From Pseudopyrenochaeta lycopersici (lineage: Eukaryota; Ascomycota; Dothideomycetes; Pleosporales; Pseudopyrenochaetaceae): a DNA stretch of 64,000 nucleotides. Below, piece by piece: positions 52,670 through 63,649 of the stretch. The notes beneath the pieces are model-generated. The model worked only from the letters and a program-made list of their open reading frames with translations. It was not told the origin of the DNA and made no database searches. The DNA lies in contig NHZP01000099.1 in assembly GCA_003313425.1 (NCBI GenBank), positions 1 through 64,000 on the forward strand, written 5' to 3'. Each line of letters begins with the position of its first letter. The first letter of the stretch is position 1. A program made the position numbers and the translations under genes.

Positions 52670-53263
52670 CTACACACCTGATGTATGTACAGCAGACTCG
52701 TCTTGCCTAACGACCAAAGGATCGCGAACGAGCCCCACAAGACCACGCCACCGCTCGATGCGCCTCTGCCACATTGCAACTGAGGCTAACGCTTCACGAT
52801 GCCACTGTACGTTCGATCCACGAGTGCCTGGCCGGCCACAAAGTCCTGCAATTATCCCCGAAGACTCCGCAACACGGAAGGGACTCTCATGCAGCCAAAC
52901 CACTGTCCGCACTGACACAGGGCCAAAGTCCACCAAGGCATACACACAGCGTAACCACCTCCGGTCATGCAGTTCCACACGCAGACTCGCATAAAACTCA
53001 GCCTCCGCAGGTAAAACATTGGACAACTCCTGTTCCACATTGTTGACGCCCCACGGGCCTGTCCAAGGCGCATAGTGGACGAGAAAGAACCTATCACGGG
53101 GCATAAAGACACCCTCAATGCCCCATAACTCGAACCTGGACCGAAAACGACGCGGTTCATGCACACTCTGTAAACCCGATCCGGGTGGCATGGAAACAGG
53201 TTGACCTGATGTGCCTCCAACACGACGGCTCCTACAAGAACGCTGCCTACGCGAGCGGGACAT
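52670..53263 (-). CDS. Rep-endonuclease-like protein without catalytic residues (module 34)
   Basis: 197 aa from ATG 53263. It begins with a strongly basic Arg/Ser segment (nuclear or nucleic-acid binding). Residues 58-128 can be laid against the Rep N-terminus: FFLVHYAPW at motif I, AEAEFYASLRVELHD near the second strand, then RCVYALVDF where Rep has HYHAVFRF, and a following FRV where Rep has HFRI. Both metal histidines are absent and no YxxK is seen; there is no helicase part. I infer an inactive Rep paralogue, perhaps an origin-binding regulator. The promoter is atypical: a TATTTATG about 365 bases upstream is the best TATA, so an upstream exon is possible. Confidence 0.6.
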   Translation of the reverse strand: MSRSRRQRSCRSRRVGGTSGQPVSMPPGSGLQSVHEPRRFRSRFELWGIEGVFMPRDRFFLVHYAPWTGPWGVNNVEQELSNVLPAEAEFYASLRVELHDRRWLRCVYALVDFGPVSVRTVVWLHESPFRVAESSGIIAGLCGRPGTRGSNVQWHREALASVAMWQRRIERWRGLVGLVRDPLVVRQDESAVHTSGV

Positions 53264-53583
53264 AGGGACGAGCTACCCGCAAGCCTCCACTATAAACCTG
53301 ATATGCGATCTTCGCAACCCCACTGACCGTGGTGGAGTTGGTAAGGATAGAACCAACGATCCCGCAGCCTGCTCTTTTTCATTGGAAAAGACGTCGAATC
53401 CCCTGAAGCACTTCCGTGCCAAACAGTCCTGCGTGGTGCCCAGCCCCGCAGACAAGATAAAAGATCAACTACGTTAAGAATGCCTTCGCAGGCAACGAAA
53501 ACCAGCCGGTACCTCACCTCCGTTCACAGTAACCCCGCATCCACGTGACGAGAGCACGGCAGCGCCCTTGCCTGCAATGACTC

Positions 53584-53615
53584 AACCATGCTCCACAAGG
53601 ACCGTATCCACGTCA
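53584..53615 (-). pseudogene. Possible relic of a WWxTKESG-family exon 2 start
   Basis: On the minus strand the sequence reads DVDTVLVEHG and then a stop. This matches the start of exon 2 in module 8 (DVDVVLVEHD) and the LVExG opening shared by the family. No further family sequence follows. It suggests module 34 arose by replacing most of a family gene. Confidence 0.35.
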
Positions 53616-53900
53616 TGCATTGCATAAATAGTGCATTGCCTCTAAACTAATTCTAGTTTAACACTTCGTTGTTCCCTCCAGTCACAGGCAAAGCTTACAG
53701 TAAAGTTACATGGGTCAGGCAGCACAAGGCTGCCGACCACATTGACAACTTTCTAGTGAAAGGAATCATATATAGGCTGCGCCACACTAGAAAAGTTGAT
53801 TTCTGCCCCGTGCGCACAATCTGCGCCACACCCCCAGGTGACCCAACATGGCCCTCCAGCCACAACAAAATGGACTTAGCCAATTTTCGACGATTGATTT
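53615..53900. repeat. Module 34|35 junction
   Basis: The usual promoter half is missing. S1 AAACTAATTCTAGTTT, S2 CACTTCGTTG, S4 GGCAGC/GCTGCC with loop ACAAG, left arm 53746 preceded by CATTGA instead of CTTGA, GGCTGCGCC, right arm ending 53798, then hairpin AAAATGG-ACTTAG-CCAATTTT. The tail 53900-54184 holds nothing recognised. Confidence 0.84.
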
Positions 53901-54184
53901 TTCAAAACATCGTCCATCCAACAAAAACATTCCATAGTTACCACGACCATAACATACAGACAACAGCTGAAAAAAACGAGCTTTCCGATTACTTGTAAAA
54001 TACGCAGACTGCTCTGCATCACAAACACTTAAAATAAGTATCATTAATACTACACTCTGATATTACATAGGAAGACATTCTACATACGTACAAAATTAAC
54101 ACAATAGTAAATTGCATGCCGCCCATACTCATGTCGACACTGTCATAGTGTAAACCTACACAACATAGTGAACACCCTAAACTC

Positions 54185-54930
54185 CTATGGTACTCCATAC
54201 ACAGACCCTGTAGATGTAGTAAAACAACAACTAAGCCACGGGAACTTAGTAATATCTCTCACCTTCGGGATATCGAGCGCATCTGTAACCCCAGTAAACC
54301 ACCTCCGCTCTGGACACGGATATACACCTGTAAATCCATTCCGCCACACCCACATCGCTCCGCTTCCTACGTTACTTCGGCAAGCCTGACAAACAGCGGC
54401 TAATGGACTACAGTCACACTCTGTAGACACCCCGTATCCACCTCTTGACAAGAACGACGACATAAGCTGCGCCGCGTCCGCTGACGAAGCCACAACATCC
54501 CATTGGGGCAATACTCGCCCAAGTAGATTACACACGCTATACGTAGAAAGCTCCGCAAGACAAACCTCCGGTTGTTGGCTGTCAATGACAAAAACAACAG
54601 CAAGATACGCTGTTGGATAAGGCTGTCGAGCTTCATCCCATACACAACTCGAACATTCTGTCTCCCGACAACGCTGGGGCAGCTGCCCGCTCTCCTTGTT
54701 GAGCCACCACTGTACAGACTCTGCACGAGCTACGCAGGTCACAGACACAGACCGTACCACAAAGTCTGTGACTCCATTAGCGACTGGCCAGCCGGCGCAC
54801 TACGATACAAACCGTTGAGATACACCTCTAACAACTTCAGCGTATCCACTGTGGAAAGCGGCCCTACCGGCACACCTGAAGTAATAGATGCCACGCTCCC
54901 GCTGCCACAACACTCCGTAGAGCGATCCAT
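54185..54930 (-). CDS. WWxTKESG-family protein with shortest intron (module 35)
   Basis: Exon 1 54930-54804, intron 54803-54766 (38 nt, donor GTAGTG, branch CTAAT, acceptor CACAG, GGCTGGCC palindrome), exon 2 54765-54185, 235 aa. QWWLNKESGQLPQRC, LAELS, CDCx6CQAC, WFTGVTDALD, PWLSC. It is the only family member whose upstream region has the rep/capsid-class element (55149-55200) rather than CCAAT. Confidence 0.75.
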
Positions 54931-55071
54931 CGCACCTAAGCTATGTACAACATGTACTGTCGTATGACGCTTATCTAAGCTTCATCATATTAACTCCATA
55001 CCCTTCGCTCCCGAAGAAAAAAAGGACATACCTTAACGCACTCCTTGCGTGATTGCACAGTGGCGCAAACC

Positions 55072-55508
55072 ACTTTTATATTGAAAAGCGTCTATCCAGC
55101 AATTGGACTACGCCAAGAGAAGATCATTCCATAACAAGCGATGAACCGCCCACTCCATGTGTTCCCGCCTCCACGTGACAAAAAGGCTAGCGCTTACAGG
55201 GGGCAGCGCCTCTAGGCTTTAAAAAGCCTAACCCTCCGGTGCTATCTCCAATAGCAGGCCCTGCTTAACGGTAAAGTGGCAAGGGTAACCAGCACGAGGC
55301 TGGTGACCACTTGACAACTTTCTAGTGAAAGGAATCATATATAGGCGGAACGCCACACTAGAAAGTTGACGTGGCTGGAGAGTGACCTCCCGCCCACCCA
55401 CTACTGGGTGAGGACCATGTACCTCCAGAACCGCGCTAAATCGCGCACAGGGCAATTGACAACTTTTTTTTTGCGCCACACTGTGTCGTACTTAGCCAAT
55501 TTTTTTTT
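55072..55508. repeat. Module 35|36 junction (type B)
   Basis: TATA 55074-55082, rep/capsid-class element, S1 AGGCTTTAAAAAGCCT, S2 CCCTCCGGTG, S3 perfect stem GCTATCTCCAATAGC, S4 CCAGC/GCTGG with loop ACGAG, left arm 55315, GGCGGAACGCC, right arm ending 55369; then as module 16 with collapsed second repeat near 55457-55482. Confidence 0.87.
55149..55200 (-). promoter_or_regulatory. Rep/capsid-class upstream element (module 35)
   Basis: Copy of the CCCACTCCATGTG ... CACGTG ... GCTAGCGCTTACAGG block upstream of the module 35 family gene. This is the one case outside the rep and capsid modules. Confidence 0.6.
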
Positions 55509-55714
55509 TGAAAAAATACTCTCTGCAGATACTTACAAGTAAATCCTGCAAACAATGAACAAGCAGCCACCACTGCACAAAAAACCAAAGGCTGCTAAGG
55601 TAAAAACGGTCCCCCACACATATTCCATCGTAAATAGAACCATCTACCAATAATACTCACAAATATATATGAGACAACACATATACTGTGCCATACAAGA
55701 TCTTTGCCTCCGCA

Positions 55715-56510
55715 TCAACAATGCGTACACAACCCTAAGGGCGACGCCCAAACATCTAAACAGGTTAACCAGTCAAGCCTCGACGGATGCACCATACCGA
55801 CAGCATCACTGCACCCAGAAAACCATCCATGGGGCCCATCAGGACACACTCCGCTAAACTTGTCCCAACGTGTAAACCGCTGATGCGTAATGGGCAAGCT
55901 GCAACAGGGCTGACAAGACGCCTGCAAAGTGCACCCACACGAAAATGATCCAGAAAAGCCTCCGCAATCCAACACGGAGAATAATCCATCAATAGTAAAG
56001 GCATCCGCCAAGGCCCCTTCCGATACCCAAACACTGGGCAATACGCGATGCCAAAACATCCGCAAGGTGATCAAGGAGAGTTGCGCAAACGCGACAACGC
56101 TCCGCATCTGCATAGCGCTAACAGCAATATCGACCTTCCAGACGAGTAGCGCTTTAGGGGAAACACAACCAAAACATGAGGTAGAGAAGGTAGCCGAGCA
56201 TCCGCACACTACCTTCGAACCACACGTTGGGGGGAGCTGCCCACTCTCCTTGGTGAGCCACCAACAGTACTCGCCCTGCGACTTGACATGACACGTCACC
56301 GACACTTGCTGTTCCACAAGGTATACAACCATGTTAGTTGTTCCCCCAACCAACCCAATGGACACGTGACTTACAGCAAACGTTACACATTAGCCACTCA
56401 ATGGCTGCAGCGTCCCCTACAAAGGGAGGGCCATACATGCCCTTACTAAGCCTATCAGCCGTCAAGAGGAGCGCGTTCTCTGTGCGCTCTGCTACGCGTG
56501 GCAACTCCAT
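55715..56510 (-). CDS. WWxTKESG-family protein lacking aligned acceptor (module 36, copy of 16)
   Basis: Same translated exons as 24132-24927, including the TAT in place of the acceptor AG. Exon 1 56510-56375. Modules 16 and 36 are 31.6 kb apart and both 1577 bp. Conservation of the defect in both copies means it arose before duplication and is not an assembly slip at one site. Confidence 0.65.
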
Positions 56511-56602
56511 AGCCTACACAAAACCATGCGGGTCAGAAAACTACCCGATCTGACTGTCCGTTGAGGGAGTGCACCACCTCCGTGACAACAGAGGAACTGT
56601 TG

Positions 56603-57083
56603 TGGTTATATACGTCCCTTCCTTGTGCGCCGCCAAGAGCACCTAGTCCCTAAGAGGCAGAACCATGCCAATTCCATGCGTCCATATTCATAGACCAATC
56701 AGACTAAAGCTCTGAAGTAGAGTGGGCAACCCATGGTCAGATGACCCGCACTGTCCGTGCTTCGTGTTGCTTACTAAGTGCATGGCCCCTAAACTACTCG
56801 TAGTTTAACGCTCCGCTGCCTAGTCCCTAGGCGTGCCCTGCTTAATTGTAAAGTGGCAAGGGTAACCAGCGCAAGGCTGGTGACCACTTGACAACTTTCT
56901 AGTGAAAGGAATCATATATACACAAGAAAGTTGACAGAATGGGCCCGTGCCCATCACAACCCGTCTGTGCGCAGAACCCGCCACAGCTAACGTGACCCTG
57001 CGTGACTGTCAGCCACAGGGAAATTGGACTTAGCCAATTTTTTGAAGACTCGATGTTCCATCCTGAGGGCTCCCACCCTTACT
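56603..57083. repeat. Module 36|37 junction
   Basis: TATA 56606-56613. S1 to S4 as 16|17, left arm 56892, then the short right arm (ACAAGAAAGTTG) ending 56933 instead of the long one, so divergence starts right after the core. Hairpin AAATTGG-ACTTAG-CCAATTT, GAGGG/CCCTT 57065-57080. Confidence 0.87.
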
Positions 57084-57336
57084 AACCAAGCTCCGCCATA
57101 CAAATTCTTTGTTACTCTTCCTACTGCCGTATAACCCCTACATTATAACGTTAGTATATATTAGACTAAATAGTAACTCAATTTTCAAGGAAAATAAATA
57201 AAATAAAAGACATATACAACACATACTTGCTATTCAAAAATCTACACCCATAACCATAGCTTTAAAGGCGCCACCGGTCCCTTACTAAGACATGACACTG
57301 ACTGAATACGTCCTCCTATAACAACCTGCCTATTCT

Positions 57337-58121
57337 TCATAGCCGGCACGTTAACCACTGCTCTCCTTCCGGCTGCATTATCCCTACTGCATCACTGATC
57401 CTAATAAACCAATAAAGCTTTGACACCGGCCTTACAGAAGAAAATCCTTCTGAACGATTAAACCGCCGTTTTTCATAAGACACTGACTCGCACTCTTTGC
57501 AACGCTTATCGAGCTTGCACCCGCAGTCCACGGAAGTTCCATAACACCCAAGGTCTAACCCGTAAAACACTGTAGTAACAACAGAGACATCCGCCGTCTT
57601 GCCGGAGGGCAATACGAGAAGAGGTAGGACGCGCTGCACAACCACCTCCAGTACCTCTACCGAGAGCTTCGCAAAAGTAACATGGCTCCGCACCACCCTA
57701 TCCTGATGGAGCGCCTCCACCTTGAGGACCAGGAGCGACTGCCGGGTAACCCCCTCTGCACACAGTTCCTTGTGGTACTGTAAACACTCCGTGTGCTTCT
57801 GAGAAACGCATTCGCGAGGAAGCCGTCCACTCTCTTTGGTCACCCACCAAGATTGTCTCCCCGACAAATCCAAGGAGAGAGTGAGAGAAATACCGCGTTT
57901 CATGAATACTGCACTCATGTCAGATAGGCTCCCCTACTGCCATCGCCAACGACACAAAGAGATCACCTACCCGGCACGTGACCCCTCACTACGTTAAACT
58001 CTGCCTCTGTCTCTACCGACACCGCGCAAGAAGATCCTTCTTGCAGCCCATCTATCGTCGATGGGAGGATAGGGGTGCCAGCGAAACCCGCCTCAGCCTC
58101 TTGCCCAGTGTGCGATGCCAT
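57337..58121 (-). CDS. WWxTKESG-family accessory protein (module 37)
   Basis: Exon 1 58121-57971 (found by reading back from the donor; EEGSS-type with VRGHV at its end), intron 57970-57909 (62 nt, donor GTAGGT, branch CTGAC, acceptor GCAG), exon 2 57908-57337, 240 aa. SWWVTKESGRLPREC, LHQDRVVRSHVTFAKLS, CGCKx5CKEC, QWLTC. The third motif is altered to WFIRISDAVG. It is close to module 10 in the middle of exon 2. Confidence 0.78.
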
Positions 58122-58185
58122 CGCAGTGTAGAAAAGATGAAACTACACAAAGTAGAACACTCCGTGCGCGGGGAGGGGGCTCCCC

Positions 58186-58662
58186 TCTTTTATATGTCGA
58201 TGTCTATGCTGTCTTTGCCAAGAGACACTAGTCCCTAGCAGGCAATAATGTGCCCCTTCCATGCTGTCTACGTTCATAGACCAATCACAGTACTGATTGA
58301 GAGAAAAGTGGGCAAGCAGTGATCATCTGACCCGCGACGTCCGTGCTCTGCTTTGCTTACAGGGGCTTTTGCCTCTAGCCTCTAAAGAGCCTAACCCTTC
58401 GGTACTCCCTCCAGTCGTGGCAACGCATACAATGTAAAGTGTCAGGGGTCAAGGAGCGCAAGGCTCCTGACCACTTGACAACTTTCTAGTGAAAGGAATC
58501 ATATATAGGCTGCGCCTCACTAGAAATGTTGACTGTGGCTGGAGTGTGACCTCCCGCCCACCCACTTCTGGGTGAGCACCATGTACCCCAAAACGACGCT
58601 AAATCGCGCACAGGGCAATTGACAACTTTTTTTTGCGCCACACTGTGTCGGACTTAGCCAAA
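58186..58662. repeat. Module 37|38 junction (type B)
   Basis: TATA 58188-58196, AATCA/TGATT hairpin, S1 AGCCTCTAAAGAGCCT, S2 CCCTTCGGT, S4 GGAGC/GCTCC, left arm 58479, mismatched right arm ending 58531; then as module 8 with collapsed repeat near 58621-58644. Confidence 0.87.
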
Positions 58663-58821
58663 TTTATTCGAAAATTTTATGAACCGCATAACGTACCAAT
58701 GTCGCCGCAGTACATATATTACCAAAGAAATATAAGACTACCAAAATACTTGCCTTGTCTACGTCAAAAACAGCCCGCACTTCACCATCACAGCTATACG
58801 CTGAAGGTGTCGCATCATACA

Positions 58822-59645
58822 TTAACACCATAACGCACCATGGACATACCTGCACGATAACCAATCTACCCGCGATGGAAACACCAACCCAACAGCATCG
58901 CTAAATCCATTAAACCATCTATGCGATGGGAGCGGAAATGCACCGCCAAATACATCAAGACGTGCAAACCCACGCTGCCACCGACCTAGCAACAGACACG
59001 AAGTGCAACACTTTCCAACTGTGCATCCACAAAGGGCACCACTAGAGAAATGCCCATTCTCTACAGCGCGGAACACCGCCTCCACTTCATCCGCCCTAGC
59101 AGCATCAGCTGCAATCATAGTAACGAGTGGCAGTACCTGCCGCACAAACACATTGAGCATATCGACAGACAGCTCCGCAAACGCAACGAAGCTCCGCAGT
59201 TGATCGTATTCTCCCACAACATCGACCTTCCAGACGAGACGCGCCCGAGACGCACCATCCAAATCGCCAGAACCCTCATAGCGATCTAAGCAGCTACAGT
59301 CTTTAAGCCTACCACAAGACATGGGAGGCTGCCCGCTCTCCTTGGTGAACCACCAGACCCGTTCCCCGTTCGCCTGCACGTGACACGTAAGAGAAATATC
59401 GTGTTCTACCAACACTACATCAACATCAGTTACTCTGAGTTTCAACCAACTCCACGGAGAAACACAACAGGGTACCCACTGTGAGAGTATTCTTCAATAA
59501 TCCCTAACTCGTCTTCAGTCCCTGCAAACGGGTCCCCCTTGCAACCCTCTTCGAGGGCGTCCATAACAAAAGACGTATACTCCGCTACACTTGGCCGGTC
59601 CACAGGCCTCCTAACGATATAAAACTCTCCGGGATGCAACTCCAT
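58822..59645 (-). CDS. WWxTKESG-family accessory protein (module 38, copy of 8)
   Basis: Same translated product as 11475-12298; intron 59479-59415. Left and right neighbours both differ from those of module 8. Confidence 0.8.
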
Positions 59646-59729
59646 CGCCCTGAACAACGCGTTCAAAAGAGAAAAGAGACGAAACTACACATAATAGAGA
59701 ACACTCCGTGAGCGGGGAGAGAGCCTTCC

Positions 59730-60222
59730 CCTCTTATATGTCGATGTCCATGCTGTCTCTGCCAAGAGCACCTAGTCCCTAGCAGGCAATGTGGTGCCCC
59801 GTCCCTGCGTCTACGTTCATAGACCAATCAGATAAGAACTCTGATAGAGTGTGGGGCCAAGGGTGTCTCCCACGTGCAACCCAGCGTCATCTGACTCACA
59901 CGGTCCGTGCTGCGTGTTGCTTACAGGGGGCAGCGCCTCTAGCCTACAAGTAGTCTAACCCTTCGGTACTCGTTCCACTCGCGGGCCCTGCTTAGGGTAA
60001 AGCCGTCGTGGTCCCGAGCGCAAGGCTCTCGACCACTTGACAACTTTCTAGTGAAAGGAATCATATATAGGCTGCGCCACACTAGAAAAGTTGAGTTCTG
60101 GCCTGTGCGCTCTCCGCGCCACACCCCCAGGTGACTCTGCATGGCCCTCCAGCCACAACAAAATTGGACTTAGCCAATTTTTATTTTTTTTGATGTTCCA
60201 TTTTAAGGGCTCACACCCTTAC
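59730..60222. repeat. Module 38|39 junction
   Basis: TATA 59732-59740. S1 to S4 as 8|9, left arm 60041, then GGCTGCGCC and long right arm ending 60093 (module 9 has the short form at this point). Hairpin AAATTGG-ACTTAG-CCAATTT, AAGGG/CCCTT 60205-60220. Confidence 0.87.
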
Positions 60223-60363
60223 CAACCAGCCTCCGCCATATTATATAATATTATAATATACTGCAAAACACATCCTATACAAAAAAGATCCCTTAGTTAG
60301 CGTCTACACCCCAAATGAAAATTGCAGTCCCTGCACAAAACAAAATCAATAACATACCGTAAA

Positions 60364-61217
60364 CTATCCACTGTCTCTATCTCCAACGGACTCCCTACTA
60401 CATATGTTATGGCAAGGACAACGCATCCACGATCCAAAACCGTCTCCAAGATCGCCAACCGCATCCGAAACACCAGACCAATACGGCGGGAGGTTGCAAG
60501 TGTCAAACTCAGGACACGGGGCATAGCGCCAACTGCGATACCGCACTGCATTCTCATCCTCGCCAGGTCGCAGGGCGCGCGACGACATACAAGGTAACCA
60601 GTGACAAATATGAACAACTGCCTGCCAGTTCCCCTCACGTACATGCTTGAGCAACACAGGCAAAATTTGATCCTCAAACCACTGGACGCTTACTAACGTC
60701 AGAGGGGCCACAAGAACCTGACATTGTCCAGGTCGGCCTAAGACTTTTACAACAAAAACTGCACTCCGTGCCCTTAACTCAAGCGCCCCACTCACTTGAC
60801 CAAGAAGCCTAACGAATCCCTCACAAAGGAGAGGCAAGCAACCGCTCTCCTTGGTCAGCCACCATTGAATGCCCGGTTCCGGAGAGACCTCACAGGTCAC
60901 AGACACCTCAGCGCACCTAAACACTGTACTCCGTCAGCGACGTCCGCATGACAGACTCTAAACGAGCAGAGAAATAACACACAATCTACGAACCGTTTTA
61001 CAAACGAGACTGCCCGATCCCCTGCGCGGAACACAACTGGTTGCGCAGGAAACAGAGAAGCTACCCATAGCTGAACAAGCTCCTGTCCCCAGATTGCAAA
61101 GCCCTCCGCGTTATCGCTGTCCGTTACCAAACTTGCAAGAACTACGTCAGGTGGGCGTCCACCCCACCGAAAAGACGGAGCCGCACCGGCTGCTGCACGC
61201 TTCGCGACTGCGCCCAA
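60364..61217 (-). CDS. Divergent WWxTKESG-family protein, start uncertain (module 39)
   Basis: Intron 60982-60924 (59 nt, donor GTGTGT, branch CTGAC, acceptor ACAG) joins the frames in phase 1. Exon 2 60923-60364 has QWWLTKESGCLPLLC, a VLVAPL strand, YWSGVSDAVG and SWMRCPC, but not the CxC...CxxC cluster. Exon 1 is open to a TTG at 61217 with no in-frame ATG, so the true start or a further exon is unknown. There is no convincing TATA box; the CCAAT and CAGAT/ATCTG hairpin remain near 61421-61446. It may be decaying. Confidence 0.6.
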
Positions 61218-61399
61218 CGACGGCGCACGGGGAGAAGACGTTGCTAAATAAACTCAGCAATCTGCTCCGCAAACAATCCCTATACAGGGCTCACGACCTA
61301 CCGGACATCCGTGTATCCGGACGTAATGTACCATTCATTGCGGGATGCAATGAGAGGAAAGAGGAGGGACAGAAAGGCCTGCCAGGCCCCTCGATGCCC

Positions 61400-61827
61400 G
61401 CTCGCCAAGCACAAGTCCGTGCACCCAATCAGATGAAAAATCTGACAGCATGTGAGGGCAGGGGTGCTCCTCACGTGCAAAGCAGCGTCATCTGACCCGC
61501 ACCGTCCGTGCTCTGCTTTGCTTACAGGGGCTCTTGCCTCTAGCCTACAAGTAGTCTACCGCTTCGCTACTCCCTCCAGTCGTGGGCAACGCATACAGGT
61601 AAAGTTGCAAGGGCTGGCAGCACGAGGCTGCCGACCACTTGCTCAACTTTCTAGTGAAAGGAATCATATATAGGCTGCGCCTCACTAGAAATGTTGACTG
61701 TGGCTGGAGTGTGACCTCCCGCCCACCCACTTCTGGGTGAGCACCATGTACCCCAAAACGACGCTAAATCGCGCACAGGGCAATTGACAACTTTTTTTTG
61801 CGCCACACTGTGTCGGACTTAGCCAAA
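61400..61827. repeat. Module 39|40 junction (type B)
   Basis: Promoter half reduced, S1 AGCCTACAAGTAGTCT, S2 CGCTTCGCT, S4 GGCAGC/GCTGCC with loop ACGAG and the AAGTTGCAAG/CTTGCTCAACTT outer stem as in 17|18, left arm 61644, mismatched right arm ending 61695, then as module 8. Confidence 0.86.
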
Positions 61828-61986
61828 TTTATTCGAAAATTTTATGAACCGCATAACGTACCAATGTCGCCGCAGTACATATATTACCAAAGAAATATAA
61901 GACTACCAAAATACTTGCCTTGTCTACGTCAAAAACAGCCCGCACTTCACCATCACAGCTATACGCTGAAGGTGTCGCATCATACA

Positions 61987-62810
61987 TTAACACCATAACG
62001 CACCATGGACATACCTGCACGATAACCAATCTACCCGCGATGGAAACACCAACCCAACAGCATCGCTAAATCCATTAAACCATCTATGCGATGGGAGCGG
62101 AAATGCACCGCCAAATACATCAAGACGTGCAAACCCACGCTGCCACCGACCTAGCAACAGACACGAAGTGCAACACTTTCCAACTGTGCATCCACAAAGG
62201 GCACCACTAGAGAAATGCCCATTCTCTACAGCGCGGAACACCGCCTCCACTTCATCCGCCCTAGCAGCATCAGCTGCAATCATAGTAACGAGTGGCAGTA
62301 CCTGCCGCACAAACACATTGAGCATATCGACAGACAGCTCCGCAAACGCAACGAAGCTCCGCAGTTGATCGTATTCTCCCACAACATCGACCTTCCAGAC
62401 GAGACGCGCCCGAGACGCACCATCCAAATCGCCAGAACCCTCATAGCGATCTAAGCAGCTACAGTCTTTAAGCCTACCACAAGACATGGGAGGCTGCCCG
62501 CTCTCCTTGGTGAACCACCAGACCCGTTCCCCGTTCGCCTGCACGTGACACGTAAGAGAAATATCGTGTTCTACCAACACTACATCAACATCAGTTACTC
62601 TGAGTTTCAACCAACTCCACGGAGAAACACAACAGGGTACCCACTGTGAGAGTATTCTTCAATAATCCCTAACTCGTCTTCAGTCCCTGCAAACGGGTCC
62701 CCCTTGCAACCCTCTTCGAGGGCGTCCATAACAAAAGACGTATACTCCGCTACACTTGGCCGGTCCACAGGCCTCCTAACGATATAAAACTCTCCGGGAT
62801 GCAACTCCAT
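61987..62810 (-). CDS. WWxTKESG-family accessory protein (module 40, copy of 8)
   Basis: Same translated product as 11475-12298; intron 62644-62580. Third copy; separated from module 38 by the single module 39. Confidence 0.8.
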
Positions 62811-62894
62811 CGCCCTGAACAACGCGTTCAAAAGAGAAAAGAGACGAAACTACACATAATAGAGAACACTCCGTGAGCGGGGAGAGAGCCTTCC

Positions 62895-63408
62895 CCTCTT
62901 ATATGTCGATGTCCATGCTGTCTCTGCCAAGAGCACCTAGTCCCTAGCAGGCAATGTGGTGCCCCGTCCCTGCGTCTACGTTCATAGACCAATCAGATAA
63001 GAACTCTGATAGAGTGTGGGGCCAAGGGTGTCTCCCACGTGCAACCCAGCGTCATCTGACTCACACGGTCCGTGCTGCGTGTTGCTTACAGGGGGCAGCG
63101 CCTCTAGCCTACAAGTAGTCTAACCCTTCGGTACTCGTTCCACTCGCGGGCCCTGCTTAGGGTAAAGCCGTCGTGGTCCCGAGCGCAAGGCTCTCGACCA
63201 CTTGACAACTTTCTAGTGAAAGGAATCATATATACACAAGAAAGTTGAGGGAAGGGGCCCGTGCCCAACACAACCCATGTCTGCGCTCCCCGCGCCACAG
63301 CCCCCATGTGACCCAGCATCGCCTCCAGCCACACAGGAATCGGACTTAGCCAATTTTGAGACAGAATTGATGGAACATCAACAGGGTCGACACCCCCCAC
63401 AATATAGC
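62895..63408. repeat. Module 40|41 junction
   Basis: TATA 62897-62905. S1 to S4 as 8|9, left arm 63206, short right arm (ACAAGAAAGTTG) ending 63247; from there it equals module 23. Confidence 0.87.
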
Positions 63409-63649
63409 TTCGGTATAAATAATAATGCATTGTTCGCACAATCCAATAACACCTACATAATACAGTCAGCACTCATTCCTGCGTACAACTTTTGTCTTAG
63501 AAAAAGAAGTTAAGAAAACAAAAAGAGCGACAAAATAAAAACATTGCGCACAATCCTCCACATGCTACCGCCCTCCTTGTATATCCATAACTAAAGAACA
63601 TCCTCTCTACTACTCACAAATATTACCACTGTTCGTTACAACAGCCAGA

